Below, in pieces: positions 1 through 9,134 of a stretch of DNA of 64,000 nucleotides. Source of the DNA: Stigmatella erecta (GTDB taxonomy: Bacteria; Myxococcota; Myxococcia; Myxococcales; Myxococcaceae); assembly GCF_900111745.1 (NCBI RefSeq), contig NZ_FOIJ01000003.1:730937-794936 (forward strand), written 5' to 3'. A program made the position numbers and the translations under genes. Position 1 is the first letter of the stretch. The number at the start of each line of letters is the position of its first letter. The notes under the pieces were generated by a model. The model did not search any database and was not told where the DNA came from. It saw nothing but the letters and a program-made list of their open reading frames with translations.

Positions 1-2994
1 GACCAGAGGGCCCAGAAGTCCAAGGGCGGGGGGGGCCCCACCCCCGTGCTTCCCAAGGTGGAAGCGGCGCCCCGGGCCGCCAAGGTGCTGGTGATGGGTC
101 TGGATGGCCGCTACCAGCCGCTCAAGACCCGCGCGATTCGCGTGGTGACCTATATCCAGGGCTCCCGGGCGCGCACGGTGGTGGACTCGCTCTTCGAGAA
201 CGACTCCACCCGTGCGCTGGAGGGGACCTTCTTCCACCCGCTGCCCGGCGGGGCGACGGTGGCGGGCTTCGCCATGTACTCGGGCGCGGTGGCGGTGGAC
301 GCCCCCTCGCTCTTCCAATCCGCTGACTTGCTGCCACCCCTGGGGGAGGGCTCCGCCCAGGCCGAGAACCTGGGGGCCGCCGCGCCCCCGAGTCCGCCGG
401 GCGCCAAGCGCTCCTGGGGCGAGCGGCAGGAGGCCCGCGTCGTCGAACAGAAGCGGGCCCGGGAGGTGTACGAGGAGGTGGTGCGCCGCAACGTGGATCC
501 CGCGCTGCTGGAGTGGGCGGGCGCTTCCACCTTCAGCGCCCGCGTGTTCCCGCTCCCGCCCAAGTCCCTCAAGCGCGTGGTGCTCGCCTACGAGCAGACG
601 CTGCTCTTCGATGGGCAGCACCTGCGCTACACGTGGCCGCTGCCCCCGGGCGCGGGCGCGGACCTGAAGGTGTCCGCCCGGATCCATGTGGATCCCCTCC
701 ACGCGGGCGAGGTGAGCGTTCAGCCCGCCCAGGACACCCCACCGCGCCGGCTGGGCGCCTGGCAAGCCTATGACTTCCCCGAGCTGCGAGGCGATGGGGT
801 GCTGTCGGTGGCGCTCGCCCCCCGCAACGCGGAGGCGGACGTGCTGGTGGGCAAGGACGCCGCGGGCCTTCCCGGCCAGGCCTTCCACGCGCGGGTCCGC
901 CTGCCCGCGCGGCTGACTTCCGCCACCGAAGGCCCTCCCACCGGGCGCGCCGTGCTGGTGGTGGACACCTCGCTGTCCGCGGAGGACGGCAATGCGTGGG
1001 CGCTCCAGGCCGCCACCCTGCGGGCCCTGCTGGAGAAGGATGAGACGCTGAAGGAGTACGCGGTGCTCCTCTTCGACGTGCGCCCGCGGTGGCTGCATGC
1101 CGCGGGCTGGCGCCCCAACGATGCGGCGCACCGCCAGGAGACCTTCACCGAGCTGGAGCACCTGTTCCTGGAGGGCGCCTCGCACGTGGACGGCGCCCTG
1201 GAGGAGCTGGACCAGGCCTCGCGCGAGTGGCTCCGGCCCGCGCCGTCCCAGGAGCGGGTGACGGCCTTCCTGCTGTCGGACGGCAATGCCACCTGGGGCC
1301 AGAGCCGGGTGGAGGCCCTGGTGGCCCGCCACCCCAGCGTGGAGGGCCTGCGCTGGGTGAGCTACCGCTTCGGCGAGTCCTCGGTGAACACGGAGCTGTT
1401 CGACGCGCTGGCGCGCGCCAGTGGCGGCCGGACGGTGACGGTGCTGTCCGGCGCGGAGGTGGCCGCGGCGGCCCGGGCGCACCGGGCCGGCTCGGTGGTG
1501 CTCGCGCGCGTGGGGGTGAAGGGCACGGAGGCAAAGGACCTGGTGGTGGCGGGAAGACCGCACCTCGTGTTCCCCGGCCAGGAGCTGCAGGTGGCGGGGC
1601 GGCTCCCCGCCGAGGGCGCCGCGGCGCTGGAGGTGGTGACGCGCGCCGGGGAGCAGGAGCACGTGCTGAGCGTGCCGCTGCCCCGGGAGCAGAACAGCCT
1701 GTTCGCGCCCCGGGCGTGGGCGGAGCTGTTCGTGGCGCGGCTGGTGGCGCTCGACGATGAGCGCCTGGACCGGATGGTGGTGGCCTTGAGCCAGCACTAC
1801 CGGCTGGCCCATGCGCGCGCCTCCATGCTCATCCTGGAGTCCGAGGGCGACTACACGCGCTATGCGGTGGCCAACGAGCAGGTGGACCTGGAGAACCTGG
1901 AGAACCTGCGGCGCCGGGAGGAGGACCAGCGCCGGGACAAGCTGCTGGGCATCGACCTGGACGGAGTCCCGGAGGCGGGCCGCGCCGTGGTGAAGCAGCT
2001 CACCGGCCTCCAGAAGGCGCTGCCGCCCCTGCTGCGCAGCCAGCCCCTGCGGGACGAGCCCTACGCCGGAGGACAGGAGCGGCTGGAGGCGGAGCTGCAC
2101 TACCGCAAGGCCCGCAAAGAGAACCGGGACGACGTGCTCCTCTACGAGGCCGTCTCGCGCAAGCGGGCGTTCGCGGGAGACACCTGGGGCGCGGTGCGCG
2201 CGCTCTCCTCCCCCGTGGAGCTGCGGCCGAAGGATCCGGAAGCGCTGCGCCTGGTCGGCTACGGCATGCTCGCGCTGGGCCAGTACCCGGTGGCCGCGGA
2301 GCTCTTCGAGCACGTGCGGCTCAACCGGCCCTTCGAGGGCCAGGCGTTCCTCGAGGAGGCGCTCGCCCTGGATGCGGCGGGCCGTTACGCGGAGGCCGCG
2401 CGCGACTATGAAATCGTCCTGGCGCGCGCCTGGGGCCGGCACCCCCGCGAGGTGAAGACGGTGGCGGCCTACCACTATGCCCGCATGCTCTCGGCGCTGG
2501 CGCGCCAGCCTGGCGCCCAGTCCGTGGCGGCCCTGCTCCAGGAGCGCCGGGACTCCTTGAAGGGCGGCCTGGAGGCCCAGACGGAGAGGCGCCTGGACTT
2601 CCAGCCCATCGGCTACCAGCTCACCACGCACTGGAACTCGGACAGCACCGACATCGACCTGTGGGTCATCGAGCCCAACGGCGAGCGCTGCTTCTACTCC
2701 CACCGCGACACGCGCCTGGGAGGGCACCTGTTCTGGGACATCACCGATGGCCTGGGGCCCGAGCTGTACCACGCCCGCAAGGTGGCGCCGGGGCCCTACC
2801 ATGTGGTGGTGCACTACTACGGCAACAACTCGGCACGGTACGTGGTGCCCACCTCCCTGCTGCTGGTGAGCGACCGCAACGTCTTCACCCCGGAGGACAC
2901 CTTCCAGCGCCGCTTCCAGGTGCGCATCCTGCCCAACAAGAGCGCCCTGCTGCTCTTGCGCCGCGAGGAGCTGCTCCCGGCGAAGCAACCCTAG
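1..2994 (+). CDS. VIT and von Willebrand A domain protein with C-terminal DUF2135 (5' end cut off)
   Basis: The frame is open from the first base, so the true start lies upstream. Reading from the GTG at 46, a VIT-like domain covers about residues 15-190 ([18 protein letters not shown] is typical of VIT), a vWA domain about 300-470 with a DTSLS metal-binding (MIDAS) motif, then a helical TPR-like stretch about 700-830 and a C-terminal DUF2135-type beta domain about 870-960 ([15 protein letters not shown]). VIT/vWA proteins are usually exported and mediate adhesion or protein contacts; the exact role here is unknown. It is convergent with the methyltransferase gene, only 19 bases away. No signal peptide can be judged because the N-terminus is missing. 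Confidence 0.85.
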   Translation, partial: DQRAQKSKGGGGPTPVLPKVEAAPRAAKVLVMGLDGRYQPLKTRAIRVVTYIQGSRARTVVDSLFENDSTRALEGTFFHPLPGGATVAGFAMYSGAVAVDAPSLFQSADLLPPLGEGSAQAENLGAAAPPSPPGAKRSWGERQEARVVEQKRAREVYEEVVRRNVDPALLEWAGASTFSARVFPLPPKSLKRVVLAYEQTLLFDGQHLRYTWPLPPGAGADLKVSARIHVDPLHAGEVSVQPAQDTPPRRLGAWQAYDFPELRGDGVLSVALAPRNAEADVLVGKDAAGLPGQAFHARVRLPARLTSATEGPPTGRAVLVVDTSLSAEDGNAWALQAATLRALLEKDETLKEYAVLLFDVRPRWLHAAGWRPNDAAHRQETFTELEHLFLEGASHVDGALEELDQASREWLRPAPSQERVTAFLLSDGNATWGQSRVEALVARHPSVEGLRWVSYRFGESSVNTELFDALARASGGRTVTVLSGAEVAAAARAHRAGSVVLARVGVKGTEAKDLVVAGRPHLVFPGQELQVAGRLPAEGAAALEVVTRAGEQEHVLSVPLPREQNSLFAPRAWAELFVARLVALDDERLDRMVVALSQHYRLAHARASMLILESEGDYTRYAVANEQVDLENLENLRRREEDQRRDKLLGIDLDGVPEAGRAVVKQLTGLQKALPPLLRSQPLRDEPYAGGQERLEAELHYRKARKENRDDVLLYEAVSRKRAFAGDTWGAVRALSSPVELRPKDPEALRLVGYGMLALGQYPVAAELFEHVRLNRPFEGQAFLEEALALDAAGRYAEAARDYEIVLARAWGRHPREVKTVAAYHYARMLSALARQPGAQSVAALLQERRDSLKGGLEAQTERRLDFQPIGYQLTTHWNSDSTDIDLWVIEPNGERCFYSHRDTRLGGHLFWDITDGLGPELYHARKVAPGPYHVVVHYYGNNSARYVVPTSLLLVSDRNVFTPEDTFQRRFQVRILPNKSALLLLRREELLPAKQP

Positions 2995-3013
2995 TGTCCG
3001 CCCGGTGGGGCGC

Positions 3014-3883
3014 TCAGCGCTTCACCGCGTCCAGGCGCTTCTTGGTCAGGCTCAGGTAGTTGGCGTCCAGGTCGATGCCCGTGTAGCGGCGGCCCAGCTT
3101 CAGCGCCGCCACGCCCGTGGTGCCGCTGCCGTTGAAGGGGTCCAACACGGTGGCGTCCTCGGGGGTGCTCGCCTCGATGATGCGCTCCAGCAGCGCCACC
3201 GGCTTCTGCGTGGGGTGGCTGCCGAAGGCCTTCTCCTCGCGGCGCGGGGCGATCTGCGTCCACATCCGCCCGGAGCCATCCGCCGACAGCTCCTCCTCGC
3301 CGGTGCGCGGCAGGTTCCACACGTCGCGCATCTGCTTGCCGCCGTTCTCGCTCTTCATCCGCGAGTAATTGAACGTGTGCTGGAGCGTCTTCGCCGGCTT
3401 GGGCGAGGCCCAGATGAGCAGCTCCGTCGAGTGCGTGAAGTACCGGCACGACAGGTTCGGGCTGGCGTTGGGCTTGTACCAGGTGACGGTGTTCAGCAGC
3501 TTGAAGCCGAGCTTCTGCATGGCGAAGCCGACGTTGAAGATGACGTGCTGGGTGCCGCTCACCCACAGCGTCCCGGTGGGCTTGAGCACGCGCTGGCACG
3601 CCTTGAGCCACTCGGTGGTGAAGCGGTGGTCCTCCTCCACCCCGCGCGACACGTCCCAGGCACCCTTGGCCACCGAGGCACGCTTGCCGCTCTTGCAGGT
3701 GAAGCCGCCGTTGGACAGGAAGTAGGGCGGATCCGCGAAGACGAGATCGAACTGCTGCTCGGGGAACTGGTTGAGCAGCGCCACGCTGTCGCCCTGGTAC
3801 AGCTTGTACGCGTCTGACTTCGCGAACTCGCTCTGCTTCAGGGACTTCTCGACAAGCTTCAGCGCAGTGGCTTCCGCGGACAT
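3014..3883 (-). CDS. Site-specific DNA methyltransferase, beta class, probably N6-adenine
   Basis: The 289-residue protein has catalytic motif IV DPPY near residue 51 and the S-adenosylmethionine-binding motif I (DPFNGSGTTG) near residue 248. The order IV, target region, X-I defines the beta class, the group of HinfI and CcrM enzymes; DPPY rather than SPPY favours adenine over N4-cytosine methylation. SHPTQKP before motif I is also typical. No restriction endonuclease gene lies next to it (the neighbours are a VIT protein and rpmE), so it looks like an orphan methylase. Start ATG at 3883 gives a short charged N-terminus. Recognition sequence cannot be read from the protein. Confidence 0.9.
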   Translation of the reverse strand: MSAEATALKLVEKSLKQSEFAKSDAYKLYQGDSVALLNQFPEQQFDLVFADPPYFLSNGGFTCKSGKRASVAKGAWDVSRGVEEDHRFTTEWLKACQRVLKPTGTLWVSGTQHVIFNVGFAMQKLGFKLLNTVTWYKPNASPNLSCRYFTHSTELLIWASPKPAKTLQHTFNYSRMKSENGGKQMRDVWNLPRTGEEELSADGSGRMWTQIAPRREEKAFGSHPTQKPVALLERIIEASTPEDATVLDPFNGSGTTGVAALKLGRRYTGIDLDANYLSLTKKRLDAVKR

Positions 3884-4001
3884 CTCGCCTCCGTCTCGGC
3901 ACTTCGTGGACGCGGCGGACTGTGCGGTCGTCTGGGTGCTACGTCTAATTTCTGGTCTGTAGCACTTGAAAACTTGACGGTGCCCCCCTCTGAAAACACT
4001 T

Positions 4002-4051
4002 CGAGCAGGGCGGGAGTGCCTCGCTCACGAGGCGCTCCGTCACCCTGCTCG
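4002..4051 (-). terminator. Probable rpmE terminator hairpin
   Basis: CGAGCAGGG (4002-4010) pairs exactly with CCCTGCTCG (4043-4051), enclosing a second hairpin GCCTCG/CGAGGC. On the minus strand it follows rpmE by about 35 bases and is followed by AGTGTTTT. The U tract is short, so efficiency is uncertain. Confidence 0.55.
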
Positions 4052-4083
4052 ACGGTCCCACAGAGGCTGTTAGGAGCGGCGGA

Positions 4084-4368
4084 CTACGCCTTGGCCTTGG
4101 CCTTCTTGGCATCCGCGGCCGGCGCCGCGGCGGCGGTGCCCGCGGCAGCAGCCTCTTCCTTGGCGGCGTTGTTGGCAGCGTACTTCTTGCGGAAGCGGTC
4201 GATGCGGCCCGCGGTGTCCACGAGCTTGTACTTGCCCGTGAAGAAGGGGTGGCAGTTCGAGCAGATTTCCACCGCGAACGAGCCGCGCGTGGACTTGGTC
4301 TCGACGATGTTGCCGCAGGCACAGGTGATGCGCGAGGCCGGGTACACCGGGTGCATATCGGGCTTCAT
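4084..4368 (-). CDS. rpmE: 50S ribosomal protein L31, zinc-binding type with Ala/Lys tail
   Basis: The start [10 protein letters not shown] at 4368 is preceded by GGAG nine bases upstream; an earlier in-frame ATG at 4398 would add ten residues with no family support. The 94-residue protein has the Cys pairs CAC and CSNC that bind zinc in C+ type L31, the motif HPFFTGK and the closing RIDRFRKKY. After the normal end (about residue 70) there is an additional tail of about 25 residues rich in Ala and Lys. L31 sits at the central protuberance of the large subunit and can act as a zinc reservoir. It has its own promoter and terminator, so it is probably monocistronic. Confidence 0.95.
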   Translation of the reverse strand: MKPDMHPVYPASRITCACGNIVETKSTRGSFAVEICSNCHPFFTGKYKLVDTAGRIDRFRKKYAANNAAKEEAAAAGTAAAAPAADAKKAKAKA

Positions 4369-4393
4369 GGTGACGTCTCCAGTGCGCCTTGCC

Positions 4394-4413
4394 CCCACCC
4401 GGAAGCGGGTGGG
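4394..4413 (-). promoter_or_regulatory. rpmE 5' leader hairpin
   Basis: CCCACCCG (4394-4401) and CGGGTGGG (4406-4413) form a perfect 8-bp stem with a 4-base loop in the transcribed leader, between the predicted promoter and the rpmE Shine-Dalgarno. Several other phyla have L31 autoregulatory leaders; whether this is one is inference. Confidence 0.4.
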
Positions 4414-4439
4414 AGGTCCAGCGATTGAGGTAGCCGGCG

Positions 4440-4468
4440 CTTATAACGGCGCGCCGGGTGTTGCACAA
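4440..4468 (-). promoter_or_regulatory. Sigma-70 type promoter of rpmE
   Basis: On the minus strand TTGTGC (4463-4468), a 17-base spacer and TATAAG (4440-4445) match -35 and -10 boxes well. The predicted start near 4433 leaves a leader of about 65 bases before rpmE. Confidence 0.65.
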
Positions 4469-4480
4469 GGCCGCCCACCC

Positions 4481-5584
4481 CTAGTGGTGCGCCGAGCCGG
4501 GCGGCTCGATGCGTTCCACCAACTTCTGGACGGCGGGATCGGACGGCACGTCCGTCCCCAGCTGCTTGTAGGACAGTAGATGCGTGCGGCCCGCCCCCGT
4601 TGCGCCCTCCTGGACCGACTTCCGCAAGGCTGCCCGCCGGGTCTCGAAGGTGGCGAGGGTCTCCTCCAGCGCCCTGCGGGCCGTCTCGTCCTTCGTGGTC
4701 CCCAGCCGCTCCTTCGTCCGGGCGATGTTGGCCTCAATCATTTTCAGGCTTTCCTGGTCTCGCTGGGCGGTGGAGGCATCCGTGAAGGCGCCCTTGCCGT
4801 CCACGGACAGCTCCAGGCGGGCAAGCTGGCGCCCGCGCTCTCCCGGGGGAATCAGGGTGGCGAGCCCTTCCTTCTGGGCGATGCCCGGCCCACGCCCTTC
4901 GTGGGACTGGACGACGAAGTCGGCCCCCTCCGCGCCCTGGGCCAGCCGCCGGCTGGCGTCATAGGGCACCGCCGCCAGCACCACCACCACGTCCACCTTG
5001 TCCTTCTCGCGCAGGCGCTTGGCCTCGGCCAGGACGGCGGGCAGCACGGGCTTGCCCACGGCGCCCTGCAGGTCTCCCTCGGGCGAGGCGCCAATGACGC
5101 CCACCTTCAGCTTCCCCGCGGTGAGCACCGTGGAGGCCGGGAACACGGCCTTGCCGGCCTTGTCCACCAGGTTGGCGGACAGCAGCTTCAGCTTCTTCTC
5201 CTGGGCGCTCTTGCGGAGCCACTCCACGCCCAGCGGCAGGTCGCGCGCCCCCACGGCCATGGCCGCGGTGCCCAGGGCGTCCATCTGCTGCAAGAGGAAC
5301 TCCGCGCGCGTCTTGTCGGCCGGGTCCCCACTGCTCACGGGACTCCGGAAGAGCGCATTGCCCGCATCCAACACGAGCACCGGCACGCCCTTCGCGCGCT
5401 CCTCGCCAATCGCCATCTTTCGTCTGGCCAGACCGCCAGACGGGTTGTGGCGTCAACCACAGGGGGCGATTTCGCCCCCATTGTCTCCCGTGAAGAGCAA
5501 CACGGCCTTCTGGGGCGCCGCGCCCGCCCCCAGGGGGGACAGCCCCAACGCCAGCACGGCCAGCAGCAGCGAGGACAACCTCAT
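4481..5584 (-). CDS. UshA-like selenoprotein: in-frame UGA read as selenocysteine (Sec44, CGU motif)
   Basis: Two frames split by one TGA (5453-5455) are in the same phase and make one 367-residue protein. The ATG at 5584 overlaps the stop of the preceding gene (ATGA) and gives a signal peptide ending near Gly-Ala-Ala-Pro, then LLFTGDNGGEIAPCG, the UGA, RHNPSGGLARRK and VLVLDAGN. This matches UshA-like proteins of deltaproteobacteria in which the position is Cys (CGC) or Sec (CGU). A SECIS-like hairpin follows the UGA. A start at the internal ATG 5416 would discard the export signal and the redox motif. Metallophosphoesterase metal ligands look degraded (LDAGNALF, VGARDL, SHEGRG), so a periplasmic redox role is more likely than 5'-nucleotidase activity. 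The split is not a frameshift. Confidence 0.88.
5421..5442 (-). promoter_or_regulatory. Bacterial SECIS element (selenocysteine insertion hairpin)
   Basis: In the mRNA, CGUCUGGC and GCCAGACG form a perfect 8-bp stem around the loop GGUCUG. The loop begins exactly 18 nt after the UGA. I recall the E. coli fdhF SECIS as having the same GGUCUG at the same distance, with the loop G and U read by SelB. The hairpin is inside the coding sequence (Ser-Gly-Gly-Leu-Ala-Arg-Arg). Confidence 0.8.
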
Positions 5585-6462
5585 TTGCTCACCTTCTTCG
5601 GGGCCGGCGCCGGGGCCGGCTTCTTCGCCTTGTCGAGCTCGGCCAGCTTCGCCTTCGCCTTCTTCGCCGCCTCGGCCTTCGGGTAGCTCTTGATGAGCTC
5701 CTCCAGGGCCAGCCGGGACTCGTCCTTCATCTTCAGCTTGGCGAAGCAATCCGAGGAGCGCAAGTAGGCTTCCGGGGCGGACGGGGACTTGGCGTGGTCC
5801 TGGATCACCTTGCCGTACTCGAAGAGGGCCTCGCGGCACTTGTCCTCGACGAAGTACGTCTCGCCCAGGCCGAAGTGCGCCTCGCCCGCCAGCGCGTCCT
5901 TGGCCCACTTCTTCAGGAAGTCCGTGTAGAGCTGGCGCGCCACCAGCGTGTCCCCGGCCTTGGCCTTCTCCTGCGCGAGCGCCAGGAACTCCTTCTTGTC
6001 CGTGGGCCGCTGGAGCGCCTCGGCCTGCTTCTTCGCCTCGGCCTCCTTCACCGCCGCCGAGCCCTGCAGCGCCAGCATCCGCTTCTCCGACTCCTCGGTG
6101 ACGCGCGCCAGGGACGTCTCCAGCTCGGAGATTTTATAGACGTAGGTCTCCACCTGCCCGCGCAGCTGGGCCATGTCCTCCACCGTCTTCTGCAGCTGGA
6201 TGCCGATGTCCGCGTCGTTGCGGCGCGAGGCCTTGTCCAGGCTCTCCAGCGCCTGGGTGACCTCGGCCACCTTCTCGTCGATGCGGGGCATGGTGGCGGC
6301 GAGCTGCTCGCGCGCCTGCTTCAGCTCCTCGGCCATCCGGGTGTTGTCGGCCCCCAGCCGGTCCACCTTCGCCTCGAGCGCGCGGCCACGGTTGGCCGGG
6401 TAGAAGCATCCGGACAGGGTCAACAGCGACAGCAGGGCAAGCCTTCTCATAGGGGGGCGCAT
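5581..6462 (-). CDS. YbgF-like coiled-coil/TPR lipoprotein
   Basis: The 293-residue precursor has a lipobox (TLSGC near residue 18), a long coiled coil (about 30-170, MAEELKQAREQL) and C-terminal TPR-type repeats (FLALAQEKAKAGDTLVARQLY onward, about 185-275), followed by an Ala/Pro/Lys tail. This is the layout of CpoB/YbgF, the periplasmic partner of Tol-Pal, but no tol or pal gene is adjacent. An alternative ATG at 6450 is equally possible and still keeps the signal peptide. Its stop overlaps the start of the selenoprotein gene by four bases, so the two are translationally coupled. It follows cheR by 63 bases and may be the tail of the Che operon. Confidence 0.8.
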   Translation of the reverse strand: MRPPMRRLALLSLLTLSGCFYPANRGRALEAKVDRLGADNTRMAEELKQAREQLAATMPRIDEKVAEVTQALESLDKASRRNDADIGIQLQKTVEDMAQLRGQVETYVYKISELETSLARVTEESEKRMLALQGSAAVKEAEAKKQAEALQRPTDKKEFLALAQEKAKAGDTLVARQLYTDFLKKWAKDALAGEAHFGLGETYFVEDKCREALFEYGKVIQDHAKSPSAPEAYLRSSDCFAKLKMKDESRLALEELIKSYPKAEAAKKAKAKLAELDKAKKPAPAPAPKKVSK

Positions 6463-6525
6463 CTTACGGGCAAATCCCTTCCGCGTCCGAGTCCTTCTCG
6501 CCCGGAGCCACGGGCCGCCCGCTGG

Positions 6526-8016
6526 CTAGCGGGGCCGTCCCTCCTCCATGCGCTCGACGGCCCGGGCACAGGCCACCTGGAGGCGGGCGGGGTTGAGGAA
6601 AAACGGCGTGGCCCGGGCCCTCCCCTCCTCCAGGGAGCGGAGCGCCCGGCGGTACTCACTGGCCGCCTCGGGGAACTCCTCGCGCAGCTCCAGCATCATC
6701 CCCAGCAGGTACCGCGCCGCGGCCAGCTCCGGATCCAGCGACAGGCAGCGCCGCAGGTACTCCTCCTTCTGCCCATCCGTGTCCCCCGCCCCCTCCAGAA
6801 TCTGGGCGAACAGGGCATCGGCCTCGGCGAACATGAGCTCCTGCGAGAGCGGCTCGCTCCCCCCGCCCACCGCCGGAAAGCGGCCCGAGTCCCGCGCGGG
6901 CACCGCCCCCATGACGGCGAAGCGCCCCGAGTCCCGCGCGGGCACCGCCCCCATGACGGCGAAGCGCCCCGAGTCCCGCGTGGCCCCCGCGGACACGGGG
7001 CCGAAGCGCCCCGAGTCCCGGCGGCCCTCGGCCAGGAGCGCGGCGGAGTGGGCCCCGGAGGCGCTGGCCTCCCGGGCCCACTCCCCCACCGGGGCCGGGG
7101 ACGCCACCACGGGGAAGCTTCCCGAGTCCCGCCGCCGCTCGGTGCGGGGCGGCGGCTCCGCCAGGAGGTTCCCGGAGGCGGGCAGCCGCCGGGGCGGCGC
7201 GGTGTGGATGTCGAACGTCCGGACGTAGAAGAACGCGTGCTCGCAGCGGATGATGCGCAGGCTGGGCGGCGCGTGGAGCAGCGGCTCGGCGGCGGAGAGC
7301 ACCAGCGTGCCGCCCGGCGCGAGCCGCTCGGCCAGCGCCTCCACCACCCGGTCGAACGCCTCCGCGGTGAAGTAGATGAGGACGTTGCGGCAGAAGATGA
7401 TGTCGAAGCCCTCGCCGTGGGCGGGGTACGGCGCCTCCATCAGGTTGTGGAGCTGGAAGAGCGAGCGCGCGCGCAGCTCCGGCACCAGCAGGGACCGGGC
7501 CCCTTCGGACAGGAAGTAGCGCTCGCGCACGGGGGCCGGCAGCCTTCGCACCTGCTCCGGGTGGAAGGTGAGCGTGCGCGCCCGGAGCAGCGCCTGCTCG
7601 GAGATGTCCGTGCCCAGCACCGTGCTGTTCGGGTCCGCCCCCGCCTCGTCGAGCAGGATGAGCAGCGTGGCCACCTCCTCGCCGGTGGCGCAGCCCGCGC
7701 TCCACACGCGCAGGGGCCGCCCGGGGGCGCGCCCCACCAGGGGCTCCAGCACGTGCGTGCGGAAGGAGGCGAGCTGGACTTCATCCCGGAACAGGTCCGT
7801 CTTGTGCACGGCGATGACGGAGATGAGCGAGGCCAGGTCCCCGGCGCCCGCGGGGGACTGGAGGTGCAGCAGGTACTGCTGCTCCGTGAGCACCCCCTGG
7901 AGCACCGCGAGCCGCTCGTCGAGCCGCCGGCGCTGCGTGCCACTCAGCGCCATGCCCGAGCGCGCGGAGATGAACGCGTGGAGCAGCGAAGCGGGCCGGG
8001 AAGGAGGCCCCTGCAT
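6526..8016 (-). CDS. cheR3: CheR-type chemoreceptor methyltransferase with repeat linker and C-terminal TPR-like region
   Basis: CheR transfers methyl groups from S-adenosylmethionine to MCP glutamates. The N-terminal helical part and the methyltransferase fold cover about residues 25-290: SAGCATGEE is the SAM-binding loop, ILGTDIS-like (VLGTDISEQAL) the acidic strand, and FCRNVLIYF the catalytic-strand signature. Residues about 300-395 are a linker with five copies of a (R/A/T)RDSG(R/S)F motif, two of them in an exact 42-base repeat. The end (about 400-490) has TPR-like helices (EEYLRRCLSLDPELAAARYLLG). The start overlaps the cheB stop (TGATG). The name follows the M. xanthus Che3 cluster by gene order. 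Confidence 0.9.
   Translation of the reverse strand: MQGPPSRPASLLHAFISARSGMALSGTQRRRLDERLAVLQGVLTEQQYLLHLQSPAGAGDLASLISVIAVHKTDLFRDEVQLASFRTHVLEPLVGRAPGRPLRVWSAGCATGEEVATLLILLDEAGADPNSTVLGTDISEQALLRARTLTFHPEQVRRLPAPVRERYFLSEGARSLLVPELRARSLFQLHNLMEAPYPAHGEGFDIIFCRNVLIYFTAEAFDRVVEALAERLAPGGTLVLSAAEPLLHAPPSLRIIRCEHAFFYVRTFDIHTAPPRRLPASGNLLAEPPPRTERRRDSGSFPVVASPAPVGEWAREASASGAHSAALLAEGRRDSGRFGPVSAGATRDSGRFAVMGAVPARDSGRFAVMGAVPARDSGRFPAVGGGSEPLSQELMFAEADALFAQILEGAGDTDGQKEEYLRRCLSLDPELAAARYLLGMMLELREEFPEAASEYRRALRSLEEGRARATPFFLNPARLQVACARAVERMEEGRPR
6884..6984. repeat. 42-bp tandem repeat inside cheR
   Basis: A 42-base unit beginning CCCGAGTCCCGCG starts at 6884, 6926 and 6968; the first two are complete and the third is truncated. 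Diverged single motifs recur near 7010 and 7120. In protein terms it is a 14-residue unit (RDSGRFAVMGAVPA) in frame with cheR. Confidence 0.85.
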
Positions 8017-9068
8017 CAGCGCCCCACGGGGAGGGGCTCACCACGCGCCAGCTTCATCAACGAAGCGGCCACCTCGTCTCCATGGATGAGGTAGTCCACC
8101 GCGTTGCGCTCCACGGCCGCCCCCGGCATGCCGAACACCACGCAAGATTCCTCGTTCTGGGCCACCGCGATGCCGCCGGCCTGCTTGATGGCATACATGC
8201 CCGCGGCCCCATCCTCGCCCATGCCGGTGAGGATGAGCCCCACGGCGCGCCGGCCGTAGGCCTTGGCCACGCTCTCCAGCAGCACCGTGCCCGAGGGCAT
8301 GTGCCCGTCGCGCTCCTCGCCCTGGCGCAGCGCCACGCGGCCCCGGAAGGGAATCACCATGTGCGTGCCCGGCGGGGCCACCAGCACGTGGCCCGGCATC
8401 AGCAGCTCCCCGTCCTGGGCCAGCCGCACCTTCAGCCGCGAGGCATTGGCCAGCCAGCCCGCGAGCGACTCGGCGAAGGCGGCGTTGATGTGCTGGACGA
8501 TGACGATGGGGGCCGGGAAGTCCGCGGGCAGCTCGGACAGGAACCGGTGAAGAATCTGCGGCCCGCCGGTGGAGGCGGCCACCGCCACCACCCCCATGTT
8601 CGCGGGGCCGAGCGCCGGGCCCGAGGGGCGCGCGGGCGTCACCTTGCGCGAGCTGCGCACGTGGCGAATCACCCGCACGGAGGACAGCAGCTTCAGCTCC
8701 TTGGCCAGGTTCCACGCCTCGAGCCCATCGTCGATGGAGGGCTTGACGCGCAGGCCCAGCGCCCCCAGCTCCAGCGCCCGGCACGTCAGCTCCGGCGCCT
8801 GCTGCCGCGGGTCCGCGGTGAGCACCAGGATGGGCGTGGGGCACTCGGCCATGATGTGCTCGACCGCGGTGAGCCCGTCCATCACCGGCATGTCCACATC
8901 CATGGTGACGACGTTGGGGCGCAGCTCCTTGACGCGGGCCACGGCCTCCTTGCCGTCGGCGCACATGCCCACGACCTGCAGGTCCGGGTCCTGGTTCAGT
9001 GCTTCGCTGATGAGCTGTCGGCAGATGAGTGAGTCATCGACCACCAGCACCGACACTTTCTTGCCCAT
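8016..9068 (-). CDS. cheB3: CheB chemoreceptor methylesterase/deamidase with receiver domain
   Basis: The 350-residue protein has an N-terminal receiver ([11 protein letters not shown], phospho-acceptor Asp in [13 protein letters not shown]) and a C-terminal CheB esterase domain with the catalytic Ser in AASTGGPQ, His in IVQHIN and Asp in [13 protein letters not shown]. It removes methyl groups from MCPs, balancing CheR. It lies 66 bases after cheA and overlaps cheR by one base. The start ATG at 9068 is the natural N-terminus of the receiver. The protein is standard for the family in length and active-site residues. Confidence 0.95.
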   Translation of the reverse strand: MGKKVSVLVVDDSLICRQLISEALNQDPDLQVVGMCADGKEAVARVKELRPNVVTMDVDMPVMDGLTAVEHIMAECPTPILVLTADPRQQAPELTCRALELGALGLRVKPSIDDGLEAWNLAKELKLLSSVRVIRHVRSSRKVTPARPSGPALGPANMGVVAVAASTGGPQILHRFLSELPADFPAPIVIVQHINAAFAESLAGWLANASRLKVRLAQDGELLMPGHVLVAPPGTHMVIPFRGRVALRQGEERDGHMPSGTVLLESVAKAYGRRAVGLILTGMGEDGAAGMYAIKQAGGIAVAQNEESCVVFGMPGAAVERNAVDYLIHGDEVAASLMKLARGEPLPVGR

Positions 9069-9134
9069 TGCCTGTGCATACCCCGTGCGCGCTTCGGGAG
9101 TATACCCAATGCTCGCGCCACGCTCAGGGGAGCT

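Noticed and set aside
5453..5908. Separate 151-residue minus-strand gene ending at the TGA
   Set aside because: Only its last 43 codons (from ATG 5584) are coding; the rest is the other frame of the YbgF-like gene, and the TGA is better read as Sec.
6884..6984. CRISPR-like array
   Set aside because: The 42-bp units are contiguous, without spacers, in frame and code for protein repeats.
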